NCBI GenBank assembly: GCA_964567435.1
Contig: CAZMMQ010000006.1
Location: 1-64,000, forward strand
Origin: RFSX01 sp964567435
GTDB lineage: Bacteria; Bacteroidota; Bacteroidia; Chitinophagales; Saprospiraceae
DNA length: 64,000 nucleotides
Direction of reading: 5' to 3'
The position numbers were made by a program, and so were the translations under genes. Below are positions 44,141-53,034 of this stretch, piece by piece (within the stretch, counting starts at the first letter, position 1; each line of letters starts with the position of its first letter). Under the pieces are notes generated by a model. The model searched no databases. It was not told where the DNA came from and worked only from the letters and a program-made list of their open reading frames with translations.

Positions 44141-46780
44141 CTATTTCTTTAGTTGATCAAGTCTATCTTGCAATGCTTTGATACGAGCTTGTCCATCAGA
44201 TAGCTTTTTTCTTTCATTTTCTACTACGGCTTCTGGAGCTCCACTGACAAATCTTTCATTACTCAGCTTTTTCTCTATTTTAGCCACAAAGCCTTGCTGA
44301 TATTCTAAATCATTTTCAGTCTTCTCTATCTCCTCCTCTACATTGATATCCAATTCTAGATGAGCATAGAACTTCGTTTTCCCACAGATAAATGATATAC
44401 CATCCACACTTGATCCAGCGTCTACGGTATTAATCTTATCTACAAACGCCATATTCTGAATCAAGGATGTAAATCCATTTCTCTGTAGACATCTCGCTAT
44501 CTCATCATTGGACTCTATGCTTATTGAAATCTGTGTCTTTGGAGAAACCTGGTTTTTGTTCTTGATATCCCTAATGCTAGAAACAATCTCTTGGTAAAGA
44601 GCCATATCAGAAAGTAGTGCCTTATCTGGATTTGCAGATACAACAGGATAAGAGGCGACAATGCAGTCATCTCCATCAGCTCTTTCTTTAAGTTGATGAT
44701 ATATCTCCTCAGTGATAAATGGCATAAATGGGTGTAGAAGAATACATATCTTCTCATACAATTCTATCACTGATTTTTTGGTGTTAGCATCCATTGCTGA
44801 TCCATAATCAGGTTTTATCATTTCTAGATACCAGGAGAACACGTCAGTCCATACAAAAGTATACAAAGTCATCAGAGCTTCTGATAATCTATAATCATCA
44901 CAAGACTTATTCACCTTTTCTATGGTCCTATCGAGGAGCTGATTGATCCAATCTTGAGCAAGAATATTAGCTGGAGGTTGGGTTAAGGTATCATCGGAGT
45001 CTATATCTAAAACATACCTTACAGCGTTCCATATTTTATTAGAGAATTTTCTTCCATTATCTACCAGAGAAAGATCAAATAATAAATCTCCTCCTGCAGG
45101 TGCACAAGACAACATACCATATCTCACGCCATCTGCTCCATACTCTGCCAAAAGCTCTAGTGCATCAGGTGAATTACCAAGAGATTTACTCATCTTTCGT
45201 CTCTTCTTATCTCTTACCATACCTGTGAAGTACACATCCTTAAAAGGGAAGTTATTCTCCCATTCGTAGCCAGCCATAATCATTCTAGCTACCCATAAGA
45301 ATATAATATCCCAACCAGTAACTAAGACAGTGGTTGGATAATAGTATTCTATTTCTTTTCTGTCATAGAACCCATCAAATACACTCATAGGCCATAACCA
45401 GGACGAAAACCAAGTATCTAATACATCTTCATCTTGCTTTAAGTCTTCCATAGATAATGCTGTGTTACCAGTTTTTTCTCTGGCTTGTGCCAAAGCTTCT
45501 TCTGGAGTTTCTGCTACAAACACCTCATCCCCAAGATAATATGCAGGGATACGCTGACCCCACCATAATTGCCTTGAGATACACCAGTCACGAATGTTTT
45601 CCATCCAATGCCTGTAGGTATTTTTATATTTTTTTGGGAAGAAATCCACTGTGTCATTCATAACTGCTTCCAGTGCTGGCTCTGCGATGCTCTTCATATC
45701 TACATACCACTGTAAAGAGAGCTTAGGCTCAACGATAGCATTAGTACGTTCAGAGCGGCCGACATTGTGTATTAAATCTTCTTCTTCAACCAATTGTCCT
45801 GCCTCTTTCAAATCCGCTAGAATGAGTTTTCTGGCTTGACTTCTATCTACTCCAACATATAGTTTACCCGCTTCACTAATCGTCCCATCATCATTCATCA
45901 TATCTATGATTTCCAGATTATGAGTCTTACCTAATTCATAATCATTTGGGTCATGCGCCGGTGTCACTTTGAGTGCTCCCGTACCAAACTCTTTATCCAC
46001 ATAACTATCAAAAATGATAGGAACAGATCGTCCTAATAATGGGACAATTGCTTTCTTCCCTTTATAATGAGTGTACCGATCATCCTCTGGATTTACGGCA
46101 ATACCAGAATCACCCAATATCGTTTCCGGCCTTGTCGTTGCAATTGTGATATAATCCTCTTCTCCCTCTATCTTATACTTTACATGATACAGCTTTGCCG
46201 ATTCTTCTTTGTGAAGCACTTCTTCGTTGGACAAGACTGTCTGAGCAACAGGGTCCCAATTGACCATTCGTTGACCACGATAGAGCTTACCTCTTTTGTA
46301 TAGTGAAACAAATACTTTGATGACTGAATTATACCGCTCTTCATCCATTGTAAATGCAGTTCTGTCCCAATCACAGGAAGCGCCTAATTTTTTTAACTGT
46401 TGTAATATAATACCACCATACTTATGCGTCCAATCCCAGGCATGCGTTAAAAATTCTTCTCTTGTCAAATCAGATTTCTTAATGCCTTTCTCTCTCAATC
46501 CTCTTACTACTTTCGCTTCAGTAGCAATAGAAGCATGATCTGTGCCTGGTACAAAACAGGCATTCTTACCCTCTAATCTGGCTTTTCTGGTAAGCACATC
46601 TTGTATAGTCACATTGAGCATATGTCCCATATGTAGCACACCGGTTACATTTGGAGGTGGTATGACGATTGTATATGGTTCTCTGTCATCCGGTGTAGAC
46701 CGAAAATACTTTCTTTCTTCCCAGTACTTGTACCATTTTTCTTCAATCCGACTAGGGTCGTATTTATTACTCTTTTCCAT
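44141..46780 (-). CDS. valS: Valine-tRNA ligase
   Basis: Class I aminoacyl-tRNA synthetase of 879 aa charging tRNA-Val. The HIGH motif is HMGHMLN near residue 47, the KMSKS motif is present as KMSKSLGNSPDALE, and the editing (CP1) domain includes TTRPETILGDSG and GTGALKVTPAHDPND. The anticodon-binding domain and a C-terminal charged coiled coil (VEEEIEKTENDLEY onward) complete the enzyme. The start MEKSNKYDPSRIEEKWYKYW is typical. A TATCTTTG box lies only 4 nt before the start codon. Confidence 0.97.
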   Translation of the reverse strand: MEKSNKYDPSRIEEKWYKYWEERKYFRSTPDDREPYTIVIPPPNVTGVLHMGHMLNVTIQDVLTRKARLEGKNACFVPGTDHASIATEAKVVRGLREKGIKKSDLTREEFLTHAWDWTHKYGGIILQQLKKLGASCDWDRTAFTMDEERYNSVIKVFVSLYKRGKLYRGQRMVNWDPVAQTVLSNEEVLHKEESAKLYHVKYKIEGEEDYITIATTRPETILGDSGIAVNPEDDRYTHYKGKKAIVPLLGRSVPIIFDSYVDKEFGTGALKVTPAHDPNDYELGKTHNLEIIDMMNDDGTISEAGKLYVGVDRSQARKLILADLKEAGQLVEEEDLIHNVGRSERTNAIVEPKLSLQWYVDMKSIAEPALEAVMNDTVDFFPKKYKNTYRHWMENIRDWCISRQLWWGQRIPAYYLGDEVFVAETPEEALAQAREKTGNTALSMEDLKQDEDVLDTWFSSWLWPMSVFDGFYDRKEIEYYYPTTVLVTGWDIIFLWVARMIMAGYEWENNFPFKDVYFTGMVRDKKRRKMSKSLGNSPDALELLAEYGADGVRYGMLSCAPAGGDLLFDLSLVDNGRKFSNKIWNAVRYVLDIDSDDTLTQPPANILAQDWINQLLDRTIEKVNKSCDDYRLSEALMTLYTFVWTDVFSWYLEMIKPDYGSAMDANTKKSVIELYEKICILLHPFMPFITEEIYHQLKERADGDDCIVASYPVVSANPDKALLSDMALYQEIVSSIRDIKNKNQVSPKTQISISIESNDEIARCLQRNGFTSLIQNMAFVDKINTVDAGSSVDGISFICGKTKFYAHLELDINVEEEIEKTENDLEYQQGFVAKIEKKLSNERFVSGAPEAVVENERKKLSDGQARIKALQDRLDQLKK

Positions 46781-46901
46781 TCTTCAAAGATATAATTACA
46801 GATTCAAGGAAACCATAATATGTATTATAGAATAAAAAAACACTTCCCTTTACACCAAATATCCCTTAACTTACATCTAATGAGTACAACCGCTCTTATT
46901 C

Positions 46902-47456
46902 ATGTATAATGAATCACATATCATAGCAAAATGTAAAACCCAGGATCGGGTTGCTCAAAAGACCTTATACAATAAGTATGCACCCTTATTTTTCAGTATT
47001 TGCCTGAGATATATCAAAAACAGGCCTGCTGCAGAAGATGTGATGATAGAAAGCTTCTATAGAATCTATAGCAAAATCAATCAGTATAAAGGAAATGGGA
47101 GTTTTGAGGGATGGATGAAGCGGATTGTCATTAATGAATGTCTCATGTATCTGCGCAAGAACAACAACATGAATATGCATCTTGAATTAGAAAAAGCTAA
47201 GGATCTCAGTGAACCCTCTCATATCATTAGCAATATTAATTTCAACGAAGTCGTGAATCTGTTACAGCAATTACCTGCAGGTTATAGGACTATTTTCAAT
47301 TTGTATGTCATAGAAGGATACAAACACAGAGAAATCGCAGAACAGTTAGGTATAAGTATTAATACCAGTAAGTCCCAGTTAATTCTGGCAAAAAAGAGGC
47401 TAAGAGCCCTCTACAAAAAAAAACATAACTATCACCTCAACTCAAACCAAATTTGA
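46902..47456 (+). CDS. ECF-type RNA polymerase sigma factor
   Basis: A 184-aa sigma-70-family protein. Region 2 (about residues 20-90) contains YNKYAPLFFSICLRYI, AEDVMIESFYRIY and GSFEGWMKRIVINECLMYLRK; region 4 (about 120-175) has LPAGYRTIFNLYVIEGYKHREIA split around the helix-turn-helix IAEQLGISINTSKSQL. Regions 1 and 3 are lacking, as in ECF sigmas. A short membrane protein gene with a GTG start follows after 6 nt and is a good candidate for its anti-sigma factor. The regulon is unknown. Confidence 0.92.
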   Translation: MYNESHIIAKCKTQDRVAQKTLYNKYAPLFFSICLRYIKNRPAAEDVMIESFYRIYSKINQYKGNGSFEGWMKRIVINECLMYLRKNNNMNMHLELEKAKDLSEPSHIISNINFNEVVNLLQQLPAGYRTIFNLYVIEGYKHREIAEQLGISINTSKSQLILAKKRLRALYKKKHNYHLNSNQI

Positions 47457-47462
47457 ATCCTT

Positions 47463-47810
47463 GTGAAAGAATTTGACAGTATAATAAAAACGGCACAGTC
47501 AGCAGAGACAACTCCTCCTCCAAGGATTTGGGATAATGTGACAAGAAGATTGGACCATGATAATAATGAATACATAATCACAAAGAGACAGCAGTACAGA
47601 TGGTTCAGTATAGCAGCAGCATGCATAGCTATATTTACTGTAAGTACAATGATTTATCTAGAGTCCAATACATTTTCGGAGCCACCAAAAGGACATATAG
47701 CTGGTTGGGAAGAGCTCCCCGCAAATAATGCTTCATTTTATGATACACAAAAGCTACATGGTCTTTATCAAGCCTACAACTTAAGGAAGAAAACCAATAA
47801 TCCTATTTGA
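47463..47810 (+). CDS. Probable membrane anti-sigma partner
   Basis: A 115-aa protein starting at a GTG 6 nt after the sigma factor stop. Residues 1-44 are cytoplasmic with PPPRIWDNVTRRLD, a motif region often found at the start of Bacteroidota anti-sigma-like proteins. One transmembrane helix (about 47-67) and a short periplasmic tail follow. No zinc-binding HxxxCxxC motif is present, so it is not a ZAS-type anti-sigma. The role is inferred from position, topology and length. Its last 8 nt overlap the 3' end of the convergent gene. Confidence 0.6.
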   Translation: MKEFDSIIKTAQSAETTPPPRIWDNVTRRLDHDNNEYIITKRQQYRWFSIAAACIAIFTVSTMIYLESNTFSEPPKGHIAGWEELPANNASFYDTQKLHGLYQAYNLRKKTNNPI

Positions 47811-49002
47811 AAGGGCTTCGAGGTTGCCATTCGTTTTTAGGCACAAATTGAGCTAATAGGCGTGGAAGTAGCTTATTGATAGTCTTATTATGGTACTTGA
47901 GATGTACATACATATCATGAGGAACTGCGCCTACACTGCTTTTTATCTCTAAAGCAGTACGACTGAGATTTAGATAGATTGCTTTGTCAGCTATAGCCGT
48001 CTCGATTAGCTTGAGGAGGATATTGAAGTAAATCTGATACTTGGCATTCAACTGTACATCATATCCTAAGAAGTGAGCATCCCCTTGAGGTCCATTACTT
48101 ATATAGGTGTAAAATGCTATTAGCTTATCATCCAAAAAAACACCAACCAACTTCAATTTCTCCCCCATTTGTTTTTTAAGAGCGCCAAAGTAGCCTTCAT
48201 CTAGGAGAAACAAACTAAACACCGCTCTGTCTGCTGTCTTCTTATACAGCTTGTACATGTCACCATTATACCTATTGGCCCCATCTGCATCTAATTCTCT
48301 AAATACTAGAGCATCTCCTTTTTTCTTTACTTTCTTGAATTTTACTCTGTATTTGGATTTGACAGCCTTGAGATAATCATCATAGCTTGTCCAGAGTTCA
48401 TCTAAATGAATCACCATATCAGGTTGGACGACAAAACGGGTATAATCCTGATGCCCAAAAGTCAACTTTTGCAAAGGCCCTTCCTTGTAGAAGTCCTTGA
48501 GTAAGGTGCTATTAATTTTGATGCCATGTTCCTTTTTTGCATATACTATAACCTCAGATAATATTTTGGAAGTCAATGCTGAGGTATGAATAGTCAATGC
48601 ACTATCCAACCTCATACCAAACTCTCCTGTCAACAACACATTACCACAGACAAGAATATTGTGTTTGATAAATCCGAACGCAAACTTAGTTAGAGACACC
48701 CTGAGTTTCTCCCAAATCGAATCACTATGCGTATGTACCCTAAAATCATCTTTAAGTTTAATTTGCTTGCACTGACAATAGACCAGCCCTACAATCTGTC
48801 TATGCTGGTATATGGAGACATAGAAATACCGGTATCCAATAGGACCTTGTGACTCAAGTATACTTAAGTAGTCTGATTGTACATAAACATTATCCCCACA
48901 ATGGCTATGCCAATCCTCAGTTACATTCCTTATACTATCTGTAATAGTTATGCTTAGTTCGTCTAGGCCTGGAATGGAAAGTTTTGTTGAGTACGGTGTC
49001 AT
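47803..49002 (-). CDS. GNAT/FemAB-like acyltransferase-fold protein
   Basis: A 399-aa protein with a double GNAT-like layout. The N-terminal part (SDYLSILESQGPIGYRY, VGLVYCQC) and the C-terminal part (KLVGVFLDDKLIAFYTY, then AHFLGYDVQLNAKYQIYF) resemble the Acetyltransf_6/FemAB superfamily, whose members transfer amino acids or acyl groups from tRNA or CoA. No signal peptide is seen, so it acts in the cytoplasm. A basic segment KSKYRVKFKKVKKKGD lies in the middle. It is convergent with the anti-sigma candidate (8-nt overlap). The substrate is unknown. Confidence 0.65.
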   Translation of the reverse strand: MTPYSTKLSIPGLDELSITITDSIRNVTEDWHSHCGDNVYVQSDYLSILESQGPIGYRYFYVSIYQHRQIVGLVYCQCKQIKLKDDFRVHTHSDSIWEKLRVSLTKFAFGFIKHNILVCGNVLLTGEFGMRLDSALTIHTSALTSKILSEVIVYAKKEHGIKINSTLLKDFYKEGPLQKLTFGHQDYTRFVVQPDMVIHLDELWTSYDDYLKAVKSKYRVKFKKVKKKGDALVFRELDADGANRYNGDMYKLYKKTADRAVFSLFLLDEGYFGALKKQMGEKLKLVGVFLDDKLIAFYTYISNGPQGDAHFLGYDVQLNAKYQIYFNILLKLIETAIADKAIYLNLSRTALEIKSSVGAVPHDMYVHLKYHNKTINKLLPRLLAQFVPKNEWQPRSPFK

Positions 49003-49032
49003 TAATATATAAAGGAATGCTATGAATTATAA

Positions 49033-49539
49033 TTATCGTAGTTCGCGTATTGCTTTATAAGCTTGGGACCATCTATAAGAATTACATTTTTCCAGACCAC
49101 ATTGTGCTCTGAACCAATACTCTATAGCCATTTGTAGATCATTGTTGATACTCATGAATGTAGAGAAATTATCTCCCAACCGATTATTGTCCACAGTGAT
49201 ATAAGAACTCACTAAATATCTATGTTCAATAGTGTCAGTAGTGAAGGAAAATAAACTCAGAGGTTTGACACTCACCTTTTGACCTTTATTTAATCGTTGG
49301 CTGAGTATAATAGTTTTTAAAGGTGCCTTACTATTATCATGAGTTACTTTTCCGACATTGAAAAAAGGGGGAACTTCCAACTGTTCAAATGGTGGATATG
49401 TCTCTCCTGCGGGAATCAGGATGGTTGATTCCAGGACGCCATTTTTATATATGGTCTCAGGTTTCTCTAATTTATTGGAATCTGAGCATGAAAAGAGCAA
49501 TAACAGTCCGATAAAAGTATAAATAGCTTGGTTTGACAT
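49033..49539 (-). CDS. Lipoprotein, possibly a degenerate inorganic-pyrophosphatase fold
   Basis: A 168-aa lipoprotein. The start at 49539 (MSNQAIY) gives a signal ending in the lipobox LLFSC (C18); a start at 49563 would add eight residues. The mature part has ILIPAGE, then IILSQRLNKG and a C-terminal MAIEYWFRA region that loosely follow the order of elements in family I pyrophosphatases, but the metal-binding Asp cluster (DGDxxD) is not there. I regard the relation as possible only. It lies 30 nt upstream of the end of the GNAT-like gene's start region on the same strand and may be expressed with it. Confidence 0.55.
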   Translation of the reverse strand: MSNQAIYTFIGLLLLFSCSDSNKLEKPETIYKNGVLESTILIPAGETYPPFEQLEVPPFFNVGKVTHDNSKAPLKTIILSQRLNKGQKVSVKPLSLFSFTTDTIEHRYLVSSYITVDNNRLGDNFSTFMSINNDLQMAIEYWFRAQCGLEKCNSYRWSQAYKAIRELR

Positions 49540-49672
49540 TGTAGTATTTATGTGATAGACCACTATAAATGCAATATTAGTTAAATATTAGATTTGTCAC
49601 CATCATATACAGAAGCTCAAGTCAAAAGACTAATAAGTAATTAATTAGTTTACTTTGCAGCAAATTTATTCA

Positions 49673-50008
49673 ATGAGCGAATCGTACTTTAAACCAGAAG
49701 ACTTAAAAAAGTTTGGAAATATTACAGATTTCCAAAAGGAATATGGAGAGAAGTTCTTCGAATACTATAATTCGGTGTTTCAGGAAGGCAGTCTTACTGC
49801 TCGAGAAAAGGCATTAATAGCATTGGCTGTGGCTCATGCTGTAAATTGCCCTTATTGCATGGATGCCTATACAAATGCTTGCCTAAAGAAAGGAGCAGAC
49901 GAAGAACAAATGATGGAAGCTGTCCATGTAGCTGGGGCAATAAAGTGTGGTGCTACACTGGTAAATAGTGTTCAGATGATGAATCAGGTAAATAAAAAAT
50001 TAATGTAA
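49673..50008 (+). CDS. AhpD-like (carboxymuconolactone decarboxylase family) arsenosugar-associated protein
   Basis: A 111-aa protein of the AhpD-like fold. The start ATG at 49673 (MSESYFKPEDL) is preferred over a TTG 18 nt upstream. The AHAVNCPYCMDAYTNAC segment has the CxxC pair (C59, C62) plus C70, typical of the peroxidase-like protein that accompanies ArsS. Its TAA overlaps the ATG of the radical SAM gene by 1 nt, so the two are coupled. It probably helps in thiol or arsenic redox chemistry, but the exact reaction is not established. Confidence 0.85.
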   Translation: MSESYFKPEDLKKFGNITDFQKEYGEKFFEYYNSVFQEGSLTAREKALIALAVAHAVNCPYCMDAYTNACLKKGADEEQMMEAVHVAGAIKCGATLVNSVQMMNQVNKKLM

Positions 50009-51078
50009 TGGGAGTAAAGCAAAAGACGAAAAGTTTAAAAGCAAGAGGAAGTAGCTTGTCAAGTTCATTCATGCAATTAAAGGTGCTTAGTGGTCGTGAA
50101 GAGGTTAAGGTAGATATTCCACATTTCGAAAAAAGGATAGGAGAACATGGTTTAGATGAGGGCATACTGCCTTCAACGGTTGACATTTTCCAGATTAATA
50201 TTGGAAAACTGTGTAACCAGACATGTGCACACTGCCATGTAGATGCTGGCCCAGACAAGAAGGAGGAAAATATGGATCTCGCCACTCTGGAAAAATGCCT
50301 TGAGATAATTATTAAGCATAATATACCTACAGTAGATATCACTGGTGGTGCACCAGAAATGAATCCACACTTTAGATGGTTCGTTGAAGAATGCTATAAA
50401 GCTGGAAAGAAAGTGATGGTTAGATGTAATCTGACTATTATAATGGCTAATAAGAAATATCATGACCTTCCTGATTTCTTCAAAGCCAATGGTGTACAAG
50501 TGGTATCGTCACTACCATACTTCAGTAAGAACAGAACTGATTCGCAGAGAGGAGATGGTGTCTTTGAGGATAGTATATCAGCTCTTCAACGATTGAATGC
50601 TGTAGGCTATGGAAAAAAAGGTACAGGTTTGATTTTGGATTTAGTACACAACCCGTCTGGTGCTTACCTTCCAGGGGACCAAGCTGAACTACAGACAGAA
50701 TTCAAAAGACAACTTAAAAGTAAATTTGACATAGAATTCAATGCCCTTTACGCTATCACAAATCTACCAGTCAGCAGATTTCTGGAGTATCTAATAGAAA
50801 GTGGTAATTACGAAGAGTATATGACTGAGTTATCTAATGCATTTAATCCAATGACACTGGATGGACTAATGTGCAGAAACACTTTGTCTATAAGTTGGGA
50901 TGGATATATCCATGACTGTGACTTCAACCAAATGCTTGATCTAAGATCCAATGTTAAACATCCACATATTAATGATTTTGATATGGAAAGCCTGATGGCT
51001 CGAAAAATCATTACGAACCAACATTGCTATGGATGTACTGCGGGTGCTGGTAGTAGCTGCGGTGGTGAAGTTGTTTAA
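50008..51078 (+). CDS. arsS: Arsenosugar biosynthesis-type radical SAM protein ArsS
   Basis: A 356-aa radical SAM enzyme. The cluster-binding C69, C73 and C76 are in LCNQTCAHCHVDAGPD. The SAM-binding ITGGAPEMNP follows, and the C-terminal DUF3641-type region contains HDCDFNQML and ends CYGCTAGAGSSCGG, with several cysteines for an auxiliary site. ArsS enzymes act after arsenite methylation, adding the deoxyadenosyl group on the way to arsenosugars. The AhpD-like partner precedes it. No arsM methyltransferase or arsenic regulator is seen nearby. Confidence 0.88.
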   Translation: MGVKQKTKSLKARGSSLSSSFMQLKVLSGREEVKVDIPHFEKRIGEHGLDEGILPSTVDIFQINIGKLCNQTCAHCHVDAGPDKKEENMDLATLEKCLEIIIKHNIPTVDITGGAPEMNPHFRWFVEECYKAGKKVMVRCNLTIIMANKKYHDLPDFFKANGVQVVSSLPYFSKNRTDSQRGDGVFEDSISALQRLNAVGYGKKGTGLILDLVHNPSGAYLPGDQAELQTEFKRQLKSKFDIEFNALYAITNLPVSRFLEYLIESGNYEEYMTELSNAFNPMTLDGLMCRNTLSISWDGYIHDCDFNQMLDLRSNVKHPHINDFDMESLMARKIITNQHCYGCTAGAGSSCGGEVV

Positions 51079-51178
51079 GATAATGTTGTTTGTTATTAGC
51101 TAGTTGCTAATCAATAGGTTGTTTAAATTTTAACCTAGATTTATTCAGCTTAACAAATTATTATGCTGATGCAATCGT

Positions 51179-51186
51179 TACTTTTG
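51179..51186 (+). promoter_or_regulatory. Candidate -7 box for the DUF6438 gene
   Basis: TACTTTTG matches TAnnTTTG exactly, 19 nt before the start codon at 51206. The region between arsS and here also has small hairpins (ATTAGC/GCTAAT and TAGGTT/AACCTA) without T-runs. Confidence 0.45.
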
Positions 51187-51205
51187 CAGCGCTTAATATC
51201 AAATT

Positions 51206-51958
51206 ATGACTATTAGACTTTTTGTAGGCATTGTCCTATGTTCCACTGCTGTTCTTTCTTGCAAGACAGCAAAAGATTCAATTCAAAAAACGGTGAATGT
51301 TGAAGATGTCACAGTCAATAAGGATGATCTCATTTTTCAATTGAAAAAGGGAGCATGTTATGGATCCTGTCCTCACTATGAATTCAACATTTATAACAAT
51401 ATGTATGCTGAGTTTATAGGTGCCAGAAACACAGATAAAATTGGTACATATGCAAAATTCATCACAAAGGAAGAAGTGAGAGACCTAGTATCAAAATTCG
51501 ACAAAGCCAACTTTCATTCGCTAAATGATAATTACCCTAGCAATATAGCCGACCTTCCTATTATCATAATTTCTTACAATAAAGAAGCAGTGTTGAAGAC
51601 AGTAGCAGGTAAAAGAGAAAGGCCAGAAGCTGTTCATAAACTACAATTCTTGCTAGAAAAGATTGCTGAACATCAAAAGGAGGGTTGGACTAAGATTAGT
51701 GATAATACAGGGATAAAGAATGAGGTAAAAATCAACAAATCACAAATTGTAGTTGATATTGCAAGAGGTAATGAGTTAGCAAGATGGTTTGACAAGATGA
51801 AGACTCAATTTGGTTTTCAAATAGTTGAAAGATTAAAAAATGATAGCAGTTCATGGTTAATAACCTATAATACTAAAAATCATACACCTGGAGAGGTCAT
51901 TAAATACCTTCAATCTGATCCAGTTGTTCATTCTGCAGAATTCAAGAAAGAATATTAA
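51206..51958 (+). CDS. DUF6438-containing lipoprotein
   Basis: A 250-aa lipoprotein with signal and lipobox ending at C19 (AVLSC). The first domain (about 40-155) has the DUF6438 hallmark KKGACYGSCPHYEFNIYN and a later FHSLNDNYPSNIADLP. The second half (about 170-250) is a separate, unrecognised alpha-beta domain ending in LQSDPVVHSAEF, which resembles an S8-peptidase prodomain or ferredoxin-like fold only in general terms. The function is unknown. It has its own promoter-like box. Confidence 0.75.
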   Translation: MTIRLFVGIVLCSTAVLSCKTAKDSIQKTVNVEDVTVNKDDLIFQLKKGACYGSCPHYEFNIYNNMYAEFIGARNTDKIGTYAKFITKEEVRDLVSKFDKANFHSLNDNYPSNIADLPIIIISYNKEAVLKTVAGKRERPEAVHKLQFLLEKIAEHQKEGWTKISDNTGIKNEVKINKSQIVVDIARGNELARWFDKMKTQFGFQIVERLKNDSSSWLITYNTKNHTPGEVIKYLQSDPVVHSAEFKKEY

Positions 51959-52018
51959 TACACTTTTTGTATCAACATCAGAAGTGACTTAGTACAGGCA
52001 ACTCAGTCATATTACAGA

Positions 52019-52026
52019 TATCTTTG
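52019..52026 (+). promoter_or_regulatory. Candidate -7 box for the LysM gene
   Basis: TATCTTTG matches the Bacteroidota -7 consensus, 17 nt before the LysM start; the mRNA leader would be about 10 nt. Confidence 0.45.
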
Positions 52027-52043
52027 ATGCAAAATTAAATGTC

Positions 52044-53009
52044 ATGAGTAGAATATCTATAATGGTATTGGTTATGTTTTGGGCTGGAAGTAGTACAGCA
52101 CAAAATCATATCATAATAGATCAAGCTATTCAAGCACAAGTAAATCAGCACAATCAGACTTACTTCACGCATGAGATTAAGCAGGGTGAGACACTATATA
52201 GTCTTGCAAAATATTTTAAAATAGCCCTCACAGACTTACTGCTTGTCAATAAAATGAAAAGTGGACATACACTTTCTACAGGTTCCATAGTTATTATCCC
52301 TCTTGCAGTAGAGCAGATAAAGAATACAGCGTACAAAAAATATGATACTTGGACTCCCATTTATTATGAAGTCAAAAAACAAGAAACATTATACAGAATA
52401 TCAAAAGTCTATTTCCCTCAGAAATTAGAAGACTTAATCAAAAGAAATAATACAAGATCATTTGCTGTAAAACCAGGAGAACAGTTGCTAATTGGATGGT
52501 GGGCACCTCCACAGGGAGATCAAGATATATCCGACTTAACCAGACGGATTAAGCAACGACTAAAAGAGAGGCTACAACAAAATGGGCCTCCTATCAATGA
52601 TTCTTCCCAAGAACCCACTATTGGAGTAGATTCAATAAATACGAATACAGAAACTGATGTAATAAGTGAACTTGATGATATATTGTCTGAGATCGAAGAA
52701 ATATCTGAAGACCCAGACTCAACAGATACTCAAGTCACAGAGTTCAATTACAAAAAAGGTATTGCTTACTGGGATAAAGATGGACACGATAGGGAAAACT
52801 TATTTGTGATGCATAGCAAAGCAAAAGCCAACTCGTTTATCAGTTTGAGGTATCCAGTAACGGGAAGAGAAGTGACTGCACAAGTAATTAGCCCTATCCC
52901 ATCCAATTTGTATGCGGCAGATGTTGACATAGTGATAACCCCTGCTGTAGCTCAGGCACTTGGTGCGCTCGATAGTCGTTTTGAGATTCAAATGGATTAC
53001 TACGAGTAA
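52044..53009 (+). CDS. LysM-repeat exported protein
   Basis: A 321-aa secreted protein. The signal peptide ends near SSTAQ (residue 20). Two LysM modules bind peptidoglycan: one at about 41-88 (HEIKQGETLYSLAKYF) and one at about 107-153 (YEVKKQETLYRISKVYF). An acidic low-complexity linker (about 190-230) follows, then a C-terminal domain with LRYPVTGREVTAQVI and a final DYYE, like the double-psi barrel seen after LysM in Bacteroidota proteins; the typical catalytic residues of an RlpA-type enzyme are not evident. It is followed after 25 nt by the cystathionine beta-synthase-like gene. Confidence 0.8.
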   Translation: MSRISIMVLVMFWAGSSTAQNHIIIDQAIQAQVNQHNQTYFTHEIKQGETLYSLAKYFKIALTDLLLVNKMKSGHTLSTGSIVIIPLAVEQIKNTAYKKYDTWTPIYYEVKKQETLYRISKVYFPQKLEDLIKRNNTRSFAVKPGEQLLIGWWAPPQGDQDISDLTRRIKQRLKERLQQNGPPINDSSQEPTIGVDSINTNTETDVISELDDILSEIEEISEDPDSTDTQVTEFNYKKGIAYWDKDGHDRENLFVMHSKAKANSFISLRYPVTGREVTAQVISPIPSNLYAADVDIVITPAVAQALGALDSRFEIQMDYYE

Positions 53010-53034
53010 AAAGACTACAAAACAAATAGAAAAC

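Noticed and set aside
46785..46792. TATCTTTG promoter-like box before valS (minus strand)
   Set aside because: Only 4 nt from the start codon, so the transcript would have no leader; it is more likely chance, although a leaderless mRNA cannot be excluded.
51094..51137. Two small hairpins after arsS as a terminator
   Set aside because: Neither stem is followed by a T-run.
52960..53034. Upstream extension of the cystathionine beta-synthase-like protein
   Set aside because: These codons lie inside the LysM gene and come before the conserved N-terminus; the ATG at 53035 is the better start.
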